A DNA stretch of 64,000 nt from Rhodobacter xanthinilyticus. GTDB lineage: Bacteria; Pseudomonadota; Alphaproteobacteria; Rhodobacterales; Rhodobacteraceae. The stretch is from NCBI RefSeq assembly GCF_001856665.1, contig NZ_CP017781.1:372001-436000 (forward strand), written 5' to 3'. The position numbers were made by a program, and so were the translations under genes. The notes under the pieces are model-generated. The model was not told the origin of the DNA. It did no database searches and saw nothing but the letters and a program-made list of their open reading frames with translations. This document shows, one piece after another, positions 1 through 9,679 of the stretch; the first letter of the stretch is position 1, and each line of letters begins with the position of its first letter.

Positions 1-215
1 GAGTTGATCCCCCGTTCATCGAGGATCATCTGCGGCTTCAGAAGCTCGAGCTGCAACCGCACCGGGCGCAGCTCCGGGCGCATCATGAAATCATCGTCGA
101 TGAAGGCGAGTTTATAGGCCGGGGCGCGGGTTTGCGGGGTATCGGGGATACGCCGCGCGGCGCGCGCATCCTCGATCGAATCGCGGAACGTGTGGCTACG
201 GGTCTCTTCGCTCAT
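1..215 (-). CDS. LOG-family Rossmann-fold protein (TIGR00730), N-terminal part
   Basis: Only the first 71 codons lie in the window; the gene runs off the left edge. The start MSEETRSHTF and the block RRIPDTPQTRAPAYKLAF followed by RPVRLQLELLKPQ match the N-terminal extension I remember for alphaproteobacterial TIGR00730 proteins, annotated as LOG or 'lysine decarboxylase' family. Related LOG enzymes hydrolyse nucleoside 5'-monophosphates to a base and ribose 5-phosphate. The diagnostic GGxRxxxxG and PGGxGT motifs would lie beyond the edge, so the call is homology by memory. It is divergent from dapD with 89 bp between the two starts. Confidence 0.6.
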   Translation of the reverse strand, partial: MSEETRSHTFRDSIEDARAARRIPDTPQTRAPAYKLAFIDDDFMMRPELRPVRLQLELLKPQMILDERGIN

Positions 216-304
216 GCTGTCCTGCCGTGATGCGGTTTTACCTTTCCACTATAGAAGGAAGCCCGTAAAAGCCACTTGAAACCTATTTCAGAGGGAGCCC
301 CTTC

Positions 305-1132
<828 letters not shown>

Positions 1133-1152
1133 TCGCGGCCGCATCGGATGCG

Positions 1153-1181
1153 AAAGGCCCGCCCCGGTGGCGGGCCTTTTT
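1153..1181 (+). terminator. Rho-independent terminator after dapD
   Basis: An 8-bp GC stem (GGCCCGCC / GGCGGGCC) closes a CCGGT loop and is followed by five T. It sits 21 bp after the dapD stop and 5 bp before the end of the convergent lipoprotein gene, so it may stop transcription from both sides. Confidence 0.85.
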
Positions 1182-1185
1182 CATG

Positions 1186-1818
1186 TCAGTCGCAGAAGAT
1201 CCACAAGGTGCACTGCTGTTTCAGCTGGACCTCGGTGACGAAGGCCGGGCCCAGATCGGGTTCGGGGTCGAGGAAGGTGGCGACCGGGATCACCAGGCTT
1301 GCCTCGGTGCCATCCTCGGACAGGGTGCCGGTGGTCGAGGTGATCTTGTAGGCCCGGATATGGAAGCTGAAGGAATGGCCCGCCAGCGCGGCGCGGATCA
1401 TGTCCTCCATTCCGCCGAGGTCTTCCGGATCGGGTTTCTTGCCATTTTTCGAGAGTTCGGAAAAATCGAACGTGATGCGGATGTGATTGTCGTCCACCCG
1501 CTCAAATCGGGCCGCGGCGGCGGGGTCGAAATCGTTCTGCCCGATCTGCGGCGCGCCCTGCTCCAGCAATTTGGCGATCGTCGTTTCGCCATGGGTGCGG
1601 CAGGTGAAGTCTTTCTTCGTCAGGTTCGCCTCCCCCCCCGGGCAGGCGTCCGCGGGGCTTTTGCCCATCATGTCGAACAACTCGCGTGCAAAACTCGTCT
1701 CGACCCCGCCCTGCATCGTCTCGCCATCGCTGAAATCCATCGTCACATCGGCGTCGATACAGGCCGAGAGCATCATCAGACCGGCCAGCGCCGGCAGAAC
1801 GGGCGAGAGAAAACGCAT
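1186..1818 (-). CDS. Predicted lipoprotein of unknown function
   Basis: A 210-residue protein with a clear lipoprotein signal peptide: MRFLSPVLPALAGLMMLSAC, lipobox LSAC, acylated Cys20. The mature part has two further cysteine pairs, around DACPGG/DFTCRT and QQCTLWIFCD, which could form disulfides in the periplasm. I do not recognise a characterised family. The start at 1818 is chosen because AAGGA lies 8 bp upstream; an in-frame ATG at 1842 would add eight residues before the signal peptide. Convergent with dapD, divergent from the next gene. Function unknown; probably anchored to the outer or inner membrane. Confidence 0.75.
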   Translation of the reverse strand: MRFLSPVLPALAGLMMLSACIDADVTMDFSDGETMQGGVETSFARELFDMMGKSPADACPGGEANLTKKDFTCRTHGETTIAKLLEQGAPQIGQNDFDPAAAARFERVDDNHIRITFDFSELSKNGKKPDPEDLGGMEDMIRAALAGHSFSFHIRAYKITSTTGTLSEDGTEASLVIPVATFLDPEPDLGPAFVTEVQLKQQCTLWIFCD

Positions 1819-1922
1819 TGCGGAAATCCTTGTCACAATCATGGTCGCGCCTAGAAAGCACCGATCCGCTCTTGACTCAATCGCCGATGCAGGCGAGGCG
1901 GGGGCAAATGCCGGAGGCCGCG

Positions 1923-2276
1923 ATGTCTGACACACCCGAAAAACCCGCCAAGGTGAAGCGCCCGCAGCAGGTCTATACCCTGCTCGTCGAGGTCGGCCGG
2001 CATGACAATGACGGCCTGCCCAAGGGCGCGACCGGGGCGGGGATCCTGTGCTATGCCTCCGGAGTCGACGAGGCCGAGGCCGTGCGCGAAACCGTCGCGA
2101 TCCTGAAACAGGCCGATCTCGCGCCGCTCGATGTGACCGGCTACGGCACGATCGCCGAGCGCGAGGCCCAGGGCGAGGAGATCGACGCCGAGGAGCGCGA
2201 GCTCGCGCAGCGCGCGCTCGATGAAAACTCGGTCATCGTGGTGCAGATGACGCCCTTCTTCGGCGAAGATCGGTAA
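1923..2276 (+). CDS. Conserved hypothetical acidic protein
   Basis: 117 residues, soluble, with no signal peptide or membrane segment. It alternates beta-strand-like segments (QVYTLLVEVG, NSVIVVQMTPFF) with an acidic helical middle (EAEAVRETVAILKQADL, EEIDAEERELAQRALDE), suggesting a small alpha/beta fold. The start at 1923 is preceded by GGAGG at a good distance; longer in-frame starts lack a ribosome site. It lies 75 bp ahead of the lytic transglycosylase gene, so co-transcription is possible. I do not recognise a named domain and assign no function. Confidence 0.7.
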   Translation: MSDTPEKPAKVKRPQQVYTLLVEVGRHDNDGLPKGATGAGILCYASGVDEAEAVRETVAILKQADLAPLDVTGYGTIAEREAQGEEIDAEERELAQRALDENSVIVVQMTPFFGEDR

Positions 2277-2350
2277 CCCCGCGCGCGCCTCGGTTGTGCG
2301 CGCGCCAAGGCCTGCTACACTGTTTCGAAATAACGAACAGCGAGCAGGCC

Positions 2351-3610
2351 ATGACCATCCTCAAACCCATTCTCACTCTCTCCCTCGCCGCCTTTGTGGG
2401 CCTGAGCGCCTGCGGCGGGCCGGGGGCGGGCGCCAAGACCAGCCCCGGTGCGCAGATGATCGACGAAATCCCGCCGGCGGACCCGGCGACCGAAGCCGCC
2501 TTCCAGAGCTGGCTCGCCGCCTTCAAGCCCCGCGCCATGGCCGCCGGGATCACCGAGGCGACCTGGGCGCGCGCCACCGCCGAGATCCGCTACAACCCCA
2601 AGGTCATCGAGCGCGACCGCAATCAGGCCGAATTCACCAAGGCGATCTGGGATTACCTCGACAGCGCCGCCTCCGATACCCGCATCGAGACCGGCCGCGA
2701 GATGCTGCGCAGCCATGCGGCGCTGCTGCGCGAGATCGAGGCGCGCTACGGCGTGGAGAAGGAGGTCGTGGTCGCGGTCTGGGGGATGGAATCGAACTTC
2801 GGCAACCGCCGCGGCTCGACCCTGATCCTGCCCGCGCTCGCCACGCTCGCCTATGACGGCCGGCGCGGCGCGTTCTTCGCCAGCCAGTTCCTCGCGGCGC
2901 TCCAGATCATCCAGGCGGGCGATACCGATGCGCGGCACATGACCGGCTCCTGGGCGGGCGCGATGGGCCACACGCAGTTCATCCCGACCTCCTATCTCGC
3001 CTTCGCGGTCGATTTCACCGGCGACGGCAAGCGCGACATCTGGTCGGACAACCCCGCCGACGCGCTCGCCTCGACGGCGGCCTATCTCGCGCGCTCGGGC
3101 TGGGCGAAGGGCCAGCCCTGGGGGGTGGAGGTCACGCTGCCGGCGGGCTTCAACTACGCGCTGAGCGGCAAGGGCACGAAGAAGAGCCCGGCGGAGTGGG
3201 CGGCGCTGGGCGTGCGCGCGGCGGGCGGCGGCACGGTGGGCAATTACGGCCCCGCCTCGATCTTGCTGCCGGCGGGCGCGCAGGGGCCCGCGCTGATGAT
3301 CTTCGGGAACTTCCGGGCGATCTCGCGCTACAACAACGCCGACGCCTATGTGATCGGGGTGGGCCACCTCTCCGACCGGATCAAGGGGCAGGGGCCGTTC
3401 CTGCACCCCTGGCCGCGCGACGCGAATGCCCTGACGCTGGTCGAGCGGCAGGAGCTGCAACGCCGGCTCACCGCGCTGGGCTATGATACCCAGGGCGATG
3501 ACGGGATCATCGGGCCGAACACGACCAACGCGATCCTCGCCTGGCAGCGCGCCAATGGCCGCGAGGCCGATGGCTACCCCTCGCGCAAGCTCCTCGAGGC
3601 GCTGCGTTAA
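2351..3610 (+). CDS. Lytic murein transglycosylase lipoprotein, MltB/SLT_2 type
   Basis: Cleaves the MurNAc-GlcNAc bond of peptidoglycan to give 1,6-anhydro ends. 419 residues. The signal peptide ends in lipobox LSAC (Cys21), so it is a membrane-anchored periplasmic enzyme. An SLT_2 domain spans about residues 45-340 with the catalytic glutamate in WGMESNFG (about E147) and MGHTQFIPTSY downstream. A C-terminal peptidoglycan-binding domain (about 355-419) includes LGYDTQGDDGIIGPNTTNAI. The start at 2351 places the signal peptide first; the frame is open further upstream but that part is not signal-like. Its stop shares a TTAA palindrome with the convergent NnrU-like gene. Confidence 0.93.
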   Translation: MTILKPILTLSLAAFVGLSACGGPGAGAKTSPGAQMIDEIPPADPATEAAFQSWLAAFKPRAMAAGITEATWARATAEIRYNPKVIERDRNQAEFTKAIWDYLDSAASDTRIETGREMLRSHAALLREIEARYGVEKEVVVAVWGMESNFGNRRGSTLILPALATLAYDGRRGAFFASQFLAALQIIQAGDTDARHMTGSWAGAMGHTQFIPTSYLAFAVDFTGDGKRDIWSDNPADALASTAAYLARSGWAKGQPWGVEVTLPAGFNYALSGKGTKKSPAEWAALGVRAAGGGTVGNYGPASILLPAGAQGPALMIFGNFRAISRYNNADAYVIGVGHLSDRIKGQGPFLHPWPRDANALTLVERQELQRRLTALGYDTQGDDGIIGPNTTNAILAWQRANGREADGYPSRKLLEALR

Positions 3611-4290
3611 GGCGCGGGCGAGAGGCCGATCACCGGCGCATGCAGATGCCAGAGCGCGGCCCAGATCAGGGCCGCGAGCACGAGGCGGGTGAGCGAGGGC
3701 CCCCGCCGGGGCCGCCAGCGCCCGCTCAGTAGCGCCGCGAAGGGCAGAGCCGAGCTGCGCGCGGCGCGGCGGTCGAACTCGGCCGCGCCCCAGAGCCGGC
3801 GCTTGCGCGTCTCCATCGCCCGCGCGCCGCTCGCCGAAAAGACGGCAAACGCCCCGAAGAGGATCACATGCGCCAGATCGCCATTCGCGATCAGATGCGC
3901 GCCCGACCACAGCAGTAGCGCCCACAGAAGCGGCTGGCGCACGACGCCCACGATACCGGGGCGCTCCGGGTCGAAGCCCGCCGCGCGGCCCTCGAAGGCG
4001 AAGGGATTGGCCGCGCCGACCCCGAAAGTGCCGAGCGCGATCGCCAGCGGCATCACCAGGTTGACCATCCAGCGCATCCAGCCCGCCTGCGCCCAGAGCT
4101 CGACATAGGGCGCGCGCCCGGCGGCGAAGATCAGCCAGAAAAGGAGCGCCGTCGAGCCGAGGCTGAAGGCCCAGACCCAGCCCCGCGGCCCGAAAAGCGC
4201 CACCGCGCGCGCCTTCAGCCGCGGGTTCGCCGGGATCAGATGCGAGGCCATGAACGCCGCCCACGCGAGGATGAATTCTGCCCAGGCCAT
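3607..4290 (-). CDS. NnrU-like integral membrane protein
   Basis: 227 residues, mostly hydrophobic, with about six predicted membrane helices (for example MAWAEFILAWAAFMASHLIP, WAFSLGSTALLFWLIFAAG, LLWALLLWSGAHLIANG). Order and motifs resemble the NnrU family, seen near nitrite/nitric oxide reduction genes in some bacteria and related to isoprenylcysteine methyltransferase-like membrane proteins. No denitrification genes are nearby, so the physiological role is open. The start at 4290 has a strong AGGAGGGG site; the frame stays open upstream without a better signal. Confidence 0.75.
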   Translation of the reverse strand: MAWAEFILAWAAFMASHLIPANPRLKARAVALFGPRGWVWAFSLGSTALLFWLIFAAGRAPYVELWAQAGWMRWMVNLVMPLAIALGTFGVGAANPFAFEGRAAGFDPERPGIVGVVRQPLLWALLLWSGAHLIANGDLAHVILFGAFAVFSASGARAMETRKRRLWGAAEFDRRAARSSALPFAALLSGRWRPRRGPSLTRLVLAALIWAALWHLHAPVIGLSPAP

Positions 4291-4371
4291 GCGCCGCCCC
4301 TCCTTGCACCCGCCTGCGATACGCGAAAAGATGGGCGCCAACCTTGACCAAAATCACCCGGGATCGCCGCC

Positions 4372-4935
4372 ATGACCAGCCCCCTTGCCCGCGCGCTCGC
4401 CGCGATCGACGAAGCGAACGCCGCCGACCCGGCGCGCGAGGAGGGCCAGCCCGCCGCGCGGCTTTATGGCGAGCGGATGAGCGCCGAACTCGCGCGGCTC
4501 TTCCCCGATGCCTCCGAGGCGCTGCAGATCGCCGCGCGCGGCCAGCATATCGAGCGCTGGCTCCTGCCGCGGGCCGATTACCCCGAGGGCCGGGCGGGCT
4601 ATCTCGACTGGCGCCGCGAACAGGGCCGGCGCCACGCCGAGCGGGTGATGGGGATCATGCGCGCGGCGGGCTATGACGACGCGGCGGTCGAGGCCGCGGG
4701 GCGGATGCTGCGCAAGGAGGGGATCAAGCGCGACCCGGAGGTGCAGGCGCTCGAGGATGTGATCTGCTTCACCTTCCTGCGCCACTATTTCGCGCCCTTC
4801 GCGCCCAGCCAATCGCCCGAGGCGCTCCTGAAGATCGTCGAGAAGACCGCGCGCAAGATGTCGCCCGAGGGGCGGGCGCGGGCGCTGGCCGAGTTCGCCC
4901 TGCCCGAGCCCTTCGCAGCGGCCTTCCGCGATTAA
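4372..4935 (+). CDS. DUF4202 domain protein
   Basis: 187 residues, soluble and helical. The order IDEANAADP, ELARLFPDASEALQIAARGQHIERW, YPEGRAGYLDWRREQGRRHAE, LEDVICFTFLRHYF matches DUF4202, a widespread bacterial and fungal family of unknown function. Histidines in RGQHIERW, RRHAE and LRHYF and an aspartate in LEDVICF could coordinate metal as in HD-like phosphohydrolases, but that is inference. Its TAA stop overlaps the convergent DMT transporter stop in a TTAA palindrome. Confidence 0.8.
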   Translation: MTSPLARALAAIDEANAADPAREEGQPAARLYGERMSAELARLFPDASEALQIAARGQHIERWLLPRADYPEGRAGYLDWRREQGRRHAERVMGIMRAAGYDDAAVEAAGRMLRKEGIKRDPEVQALEDVICFTFLRHYFAPFAPSQSPEALLKIVEKTARKMSPEGRARALAEFALPEPFAAAFRD

Positions 4936-5795
4936 GCCTGTTTGGAGAGCTGCACCGCCAGGATGCCGCCCGCGATCACCGCCACGCCGAGGAGATCGAG
5001 CGCGCCGAGCCGCTCGCCCAGCACGAGCGCCGCGATCGCCACGCCGAAGAACGGGTTGAGGAAGTGGAAGGTCGCGGCCTTGACCGCGCCGATCCGGCCG
5101 ACGAGCTTGAACCAGACCCAGGTCGCGAGCACGCCGGGGATCAGCGTGGTGTAGAGGAAGGCCCAGACGAGCCGCGCGCTCCAGGTGACTTCCCAGGTCT
5201 CGATTGCGGCCGAGGCCGAGGCGAGGATCGCGGCGCCGACGAACATCTGCAAGCCCACGATCATCATCACATTGCCGCCCGAGGCCGCGCCGCGCACGCT
5301 CAGCGTGGCGATCGAGAGCGCCAGCGCGCCGGCGAAACACAGCGCCATGCCGACCGGGTCGACCCCGCCCGAGAGCCGCGCGCCCATGATGATCGCGACG
5401 CCCACGACCCCCGCGCCCAAGCCCGCCACGCCGAGCGGCCGCACCCGGTCGCCAAACACCGCCCAGCCGAGCCCCGCCACCATCAGCGGCATCGTCGAGG
5501 CGATGATCGAGGCGACCGAAGCCTGAACCCATTGCATCGCAACGAAATTCAGCCCGAGGTAAAGCGCGTTCTGGCAAAGCCCGAAGATCAGCGTCGCGCG
5601 CCATTGCGCCCGGCTCAGCCGCCAGCTCTGGCCGACCGCGAGCGCGATCCCCACCCCGATCAGCCCGGAGACGAGAAACCGCAGCGCCAGCGCCGCCATC
5701 GGCGGTGCATCTGCGACGATCATCCGCGCCGAGGTGAAGGCCGAAGACCACATCAGCGCGAAGGCCAGCCCCATCGCGATCGCCTTGAAATCCAT
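4932..5795 (-). CDS. DMT-family (EamA) transporter
   Basis: 287 residues with about ten hydrophobic segments arranged as two EamA repeats (roughly 6-135 and 148-283). Typical features include the first-helix motif MWSSAFTSARMI and PLMVAGLGWAVFGDR before the repeat boundary. Members export amino acids, nucleotides or other small metabolites; the substrate cannot be read from sequence. The start MDFKAIAMG at 5795 follows GGAAAGGAA. The upstream region carries the HU gene terminator only 18 bp before the ATG, so any expression from upstream would pass through it. Confidence 0.88.
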   Translation of the reverse strand: MDFKAIAMGLAFALMWSSAFTSARMIVADAPPMAALALRFLVSGLIGVGIALAVGQSWRLSRAQWRATLIFGLCQNALYLGLNFVAMQWVQASVASIIASTMPLMVAGLGWAVFGDRVRPLGVAGLGAGVVGVAIIMGARLSGGVDPVGMALCFAGALALSIATLSVRGAASGGNVMMIVGLQMFVGAAILASASAAIETWEVTWSARLVWAFLYTTLIPGVLATWVWFKLVGRIGAVKAATFHFLNPFFGVAIAALVLGERLGALDLLGVAVIAGGILAVQLSKQA

Positions 5796-5812
5796 CCCGT
5801 TCCTTTCCGACC

Positions 5813-5845
5813 AAAGAAAAAGGCCGCCCTGTTCGCAGGGCGACC
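5813..5845 (-). terminator. Rho-independent terminator downstream of the HU gene
   Basis: On the minus strand, GGTCGCCCTG / CAGGGCGGCC pairs around CGAA and is followed by TTTTTCTTT. It lies 43 bp beyond the HU stop and immediately before the DMT transporter start region. Confidence 0.85.
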
Positions 5846-5887
5846 CTATCCTGTTGCACAGCCCCCGCAAGGGGGCGCGCGCCCCGA

Positions 5888-6175
5888 TCAGGCGTTGACG
5901 CTGTCTTTCAGCGCTTTCGCGATCGTGACCTTGACCTGCTTGTCGGCCGGCTTCGTCTTGGTTTCGCCGGTGGCCGGATTGCGGACCTGACGCTCCGGGC
6001 GGGCCTTGCAATAGACCTTGCCGATGCCCGGCAGGGTGACCGCGCCACCCTGGGCGACTTCGGCGGTGATCACATTGGCGACGGCGTCCAGCGCGGCCGA
6101 AGCGGTTTTCTTGTCCGAGCCCATCGCATCGGCCAGCGCGGCCACGAGTTGGGTCTTGGTCATCGGTTTCGACAT
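5888..6175 (-). CDS. hupB: DNA-binding protein HU
   Basis: 95-residue histone-like HU protein that bends and compacts DNA. It has the HU N-terminal helices (MTKTQLVAALADAMGSDKK, VANVITAEVAQGG) and the beta-arm region LPGIGKVYCKARPERQVRNP followed by AKALKDSVNA. The arm ARPERQVRNPATGE keeps the RNP tip that intercalates into DNA. Codon use is more selective than in neighbours, as expected for an abundant protein. It is a single-gene unit with its own terminator. Confidence 0.95.
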   Translation of the reverse strand: MSKPMTKTQLVAALADAMGSDKKTASAALDAVANVITAEVAQGGAVTLPGIGKVYCKARPERQVRNPATGETKTKPADKQVKVTIAKALKDSVNA

Positions 6176-6243
6176 CGATATTCCTCTCGCTTGCCCCTTA
6201 TGCCGGGGCGAATTCAGGCCGTGTCGCACGGCTTCGTCCGCCT

Positions 6244-6272
6244 CTAACACACGCTTTTCAAGGCCAAGGCAA
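6244..6272 (-). promoter_or_regulatory. Candidate sigma-70-type promoter of the HU gene
   Basis: On the minus strand, TTGCCT (6272-6267) and TGTTAG (6249-6244) are separated by 17 bp, about 70 bp before the HU start. The -10 is a weak match, so this is tentative. Confidence 0.35.
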
Positions 6273-6329
6273 GCCTTTTTCGCCCGGATGGTCGGGATTT
6301 CGCCGCCCGGTTCACGCCGCGCCGCGGCG

Positions 6330-7805
6330 TCAGAGGAAGGCGGTTTCCTCGAAACTGCGCAACTTCCGGCTGTGGATCCGCTCGAGCGGCATCTCGCGCA
6401 GCTTTTCCATCGCGCGGATCCCGATCCGCAGGTGATTGGCGACCTGCGTGCGGTAAAATTCGCTCGCCATGCCGGGCAGTTTCAGCTCGCCATGGAGCGG
6501 TTTGTCCGAGACGCACAGAAGCGTGCCGTAAGGCACCCGGAAGCGGAACCCGTTGGCCGCGATCGTGGCGCTCTCCATATCGAGCGCGACGGCGCGCGAC
6601 TGGCTGAGCCGATGCACCGGGCCGGATTGGTCGCGCAGCTCCCAGTTGCGGTTGTCGATCGTGGCGACGGTGCCGGTGCGCATGATCCGCTTGAGCTCAT
6701 AGCCCTCGAGCCGCGTGACCTCCGCCACCGCCTCCTGCAGCGCGACCTGCACCTCCGCCAGCGCCGGGATCGGCACCCAGACCGGCAGGTCGTCATCGAG
6801 CACATGATCCTCGCGCAAATACGCATGGGCGAGCACGAAATCGCCAAGGCTTTGCGAGTTGCGCAGCCCCGCACAATGGCCGACCATCAGCCAGGCATGC
6901 GGGCGCAGCACCGCGATATGGTCGGTCGCGGTCTTCGCATTCGAGGGGCCAACCCCGATATTGACCAGCGTGATGCCGTTCCCGTCGGGGCGCTTGATAT
7001 GATAGGCGGGCATCTGCGGCAGCTTCGCGAGCGCCGGGATCGGCGCGCCCGGATCGGTGATCTCGCAATTGCCCGGCGCGACGAAGGCCGAGTAGCCCAA
7101 GGCGGGGTCGGCGAGCATCTCGCGCGCGATCTTCTCGAACTCATCGACGTAGAACTGATAGTTCGTGAAGAGCACATGGTTCTGGAAATGCTCGGCGGCG
7201 GTCGCGGTGTAATGGCTCAGCCGCGCGAGCGAATAATCGACCCGCTGCGCGGTGAACGGCGCCAGATGCCCCGAGCCATCGGGGTTCGGGCCCGCCACGC
7301 CGTTGACGATATCGTCGTTCATCGTCGCAAGCTCGGGCACGTCGAAGACATCGCGCAGCGAAAAGCCCAGGACCCCCTCTTGCGGCACGCTGACCTCGGG
7401 ATGCGCGGCCACCGCGAAATGCACCGGGATCGGCGTCGCCGAGGCGCCGACCTGCACCGGCACGCCATGGTTGCGGATCAAGAGCCCGAGCTGTTGCACG
7501 AGATAATTGCGGAAGAGATCGGGGCGGGTGATCGTCGCCGCATAGACCCCGGGCAGCGCGACATGGCCGAAGCTGAGCCGCGCATCGCCCTTCAGATGCG
7601 AGGCGACGGCGACCCGCACCTCGGGGTAAAACGCCCGAAACCGCGCCGCCGGCCGGCCTGCGGCGAGGGTTTCGTTGAACTTCTGCAAGAGAAACCCGGT
7701 CGCCTCGGCATAAAGCGCCTCGAGCCGCGCCACCGCCTCATGGGCATCGGTGAAGAACTCCGGCTCGCGCGGGTGCGGGGTCAGGATCGTCAGCGCATCC
7801 CTCAT
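6330..7805 (-). CDS. amn: AMP nucleosidase
   Basis: Hydrolyses AMP to adenine and ribose 5-phosphate. 491 residues, close to the E. coli enzyme. An N-terminal AMP-nucleosidase-specific region (to about residue 185, with FYPEVRVAV) precedes a phosphorylase/nucleosidase domain with VNIGVGPSNAKTATDHIAVL, MVGHCAGLRNSQ, DLPVWVPIPALAE, LDMESATIAANGFRFRVPYG and LCVSDKPLHGE. ALDMESATI carries the base- and ribose-binding Glu/Met of the family. Its ATG overlaps the adenine deaminase stop (ATGA), so the two are translationally coupled: one enzyme makes adenine and the other deaminates it. Confidence 0.95.
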   Translation of the reverse strand: MRDALTILTPHPREPEFFTDAHEAVARLEALYAEATGFLLQKFNETLAAGRPAARFRAFYPEVRVAVASHLKGDARLSFGHVALPGVYAATITRPDLFRNYLVQQLGLLIRNHGVPVQVGASATPIPVHFAVAAHPEVSVPQEGVLGFSLRDVFDVPELATMNDDIVNGVAGPNPDGSGHLAPFTAQRVDYSLARLSHYTATAAEHFQNHVLFTNYQFYVDEFEKIAREMLADPALGYSAFVAPGNCEITDPGAPIPALAKLPQMPAYHIKRPDGNGITLVNIGVGPSNAKTATDHIAVLRPHAWLMVGHCAGLRNSQSLGDFVLAHAYLREDHVLDDDLPVWVPIPALAEVQVALQEAVAEVTRLEGYELKRIMRTGTVATIDNRNWELRDQSGPVHRLSQSRAVALDMESATIAANGFRFRVPYGTLLCVSDKPLHGELKLPGMASEFYRTQVANHLRIGIRAMEKLREMPLERIHSRKLRSFEETAFL

Positions 7806-9604
7806 TCGAAGAGCTCCGTCAGCTCGAATCGCGTCACATCGACAAGCCCCAGATCCGAGATCCGGATCTCGGGGATGACGACGAGCGCGAGGAGCGAATG
7901 TTGCATATAGGCGTTGTTGAGCGCGCAGCCGCACTCGGCCATCGCCGCGACCATCCGCCCCGCGGCGGCGGCGACTTCGGCTGCGGGCGCATCCGACATC
8001 AGCCCCGCGATCGGCAGCGCCACCGAGGCGATCTCGGCGCCGTCCTTCCAGACGCTGATACCGCCGCCCATCTCGCCCAGCCGGTTTGCGCAGGCCGCCA
8101 TCATCTCGCGGTCGGTGCCGACGACGATCATGTGGTGGCTGTCATGGGCGACGGTCGAGCCGATCGCCATCCGCCCCGTGTAGCCAAAGCCCGAGACGAA
8201 GCCGTTGACCACGGCGCCGGTGCCGCGGTGGCGCTCGACCAGCGCGATCTGCGCCAGATCGCGCGCGGGGTCGGCCTCGACGCGCCCGTCGCGCACCTCC
8301 ATCTCGGCGGTGAGCGCCTTCGTCGGCGCCTGATTCTCGATCACGCCGATCACCCGCGCGGTAACGGTGTTGGCCCCCTCGGGCGCGGTGATCGCGAAAT
8401 CCTCGGCCCCGAGCCGGCGGCCCAGATGCACGGTCCGGCGCGCACTCTCGGGCCAGTCGTAATGCGGGCAGTGGGCCAGGAGCTTGCCGCCCTCGGCCAC
8501 CACGCGCCCCCGCGCGATCACCATCTCGACCGGCAGCGTCGCGAGATCCGAGGTCAGGATCAGATCGGCCCGCCGCCCCGGCGCGATGCTGCCCAGCTCG
8601 CGCTCGAGGCCGAAATGGCTCGCGGTATTCACCGTGCACATCTGCAAGGCCACAAGCGGCTCGGCCCCGCAGGCCACCGCATGGGCGTAGACGCGGTTCA
8701 TATGCCCCTCGTGGACCAGCGTGCCGGAATGGCAATCATCGGTGCACAGGATGAAATTGCGCGGGTCGAGGCCCTTCTCGGTCACCGCGGTGATTTGCGT
8801 CGCGACATCATACCAGGCCGAGCCGAGCCGCATCATCGCCCGCATCCCCTGCCGCACCCGCGCCACCGCATCGGCCTCGCAGGTGCCCTCATGGTCATCG
8901 GCCGGCCCGCCCGCCGCATAGGCGCGAAACGGCGCGCCGAGATCGGGGCTGGCGTAATGCCCGCCGACGGTCTTGCCCGCGCGCTGCACCGCCGCGATCT
9001 CGGCCAGCATCTTCGGATCGGCATTCACCACGCCGGGGAAATTCATCATCTCGCCGAGCCCGATGATCCCCGGCCAGGACATCGCCTGCGCGACATCCTC
9101 GGGGGTGATCTCGAAGCCCGTGGTCTCGAGCCCCGGCGCCGAGGGCGCGCAAGACGGCATCTGGGTGAAGATGTTGACCGGCTGCATCAGCGCCTCGTCA
9201 TGCATCATCCGCACGCCCTCGAGGCCGAGCACATTGGCGATCTCATGGGGGTCGGTGAACATCGTCGTCGTGCCATGCGGGATCACGGCGGCCGCGAATT
9301 CGGCGGGCGTCAGCATCCCGCTCTCGATATGCATATGCGCATCACAGAGCCCCGGCACCATGTAGCGCCCGCGCGCCTCGATCACCTGCGTCTGCGGCCC
9401 GATCGCGGCGGAGAGGTCGGGCGCGATCGCGGCAAAGCGGCCCTCGGCCACCGCGATGTCATAGCCCTCGAGCACCTCGCGGCTTTGCACGTTCACCCAT
9501 CTGCCGCCCCGGATCACGAGATCGGCCGCCGCGCGCCCCGCCGCCACCGCGATCAGACGCGGCGCCGCTTCGGGCCATGATTTCAAAGTATATTTCTGGT
9601 CCAT
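7802..9604 (-). CDS. ade: Adenine deaminase
   Basis: Metal-dependent amidohydrolase converting adenine to hypoxanthine and ammonia. 600 residues. The order is an N-terminal composite domain, the metal-binding CDAHMHIESGMLTP and HGTTTMFTDPHEIAN motifs, GHYASPDL, ILCTDDCHSGTLVHEGHM, and the adenine deaminase C-terminal domain (VNGFVSGFGYTGRMAIGSTV, VGTDREMM, GGGISVWKDG). It precedes amn in transcription order with a 4-bp overlap. Together they give AMP to adenine to hypoxanthine plus NH3, feeding nitrogen and purine salvage. Confidence 0.96.
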   Translation of the reverse strand: MDQKYTLKSWPEAAPRLIAVAAGRAAADLVIRGGRWVNVQSREVLEGYDIAVAEGRFAAIAPDLSAAIGPQTQVIEARGRYMVPGLCDAHMHIESGMLTPAEFAAAVIPHGTTTMFTDPHEIANVLGLEGVRMMHDEALMQPVNIFTQMPSCAPSAPGLETTGFEITPEDVAQAMSWPGIIGLGEMMNFPGVVNADPKMLAEIAAVQRAGKTVGGHYASPDLGAPFRAYAAGGPADDHEGTCEADAVARVRQGMRAMMRLGSAWYDVATQITAVTEKGLDPRNFILCTDDCHSGTLVHEGHMNRVYAHAVACGAEPLVALQMCTVNTASHFGLERELGSIAPGRRADLILTSDLATLPVEMVIARGRVVAEGGKLLAHCPHYDWPESARRTVHLGRRLGAEDFAITAPEGANTVTARVIGVIENQAPTKALTAEMEVRDGRVEADPARDLAQIALVERHRGTGAVVNGFVSGFGYTGRMAIGSTVAHDSHHMIVVGTDREMMAACANRLGEMGGGISVWKDGAEIASVALPIAGLMSDAPAAEVAAAAGRMVAAMAECGCALNNAYMQHSLLALVVIPEIRISDLGLVDVTRFELTELFE

Positions 9605-9679
9605 GTCTCAGGGTGCCACCGCCGCCCGCGCCGCGCAAGTGACGTTGTGATGACCGCCGCCCCGCGCTATCGTCGCGCC

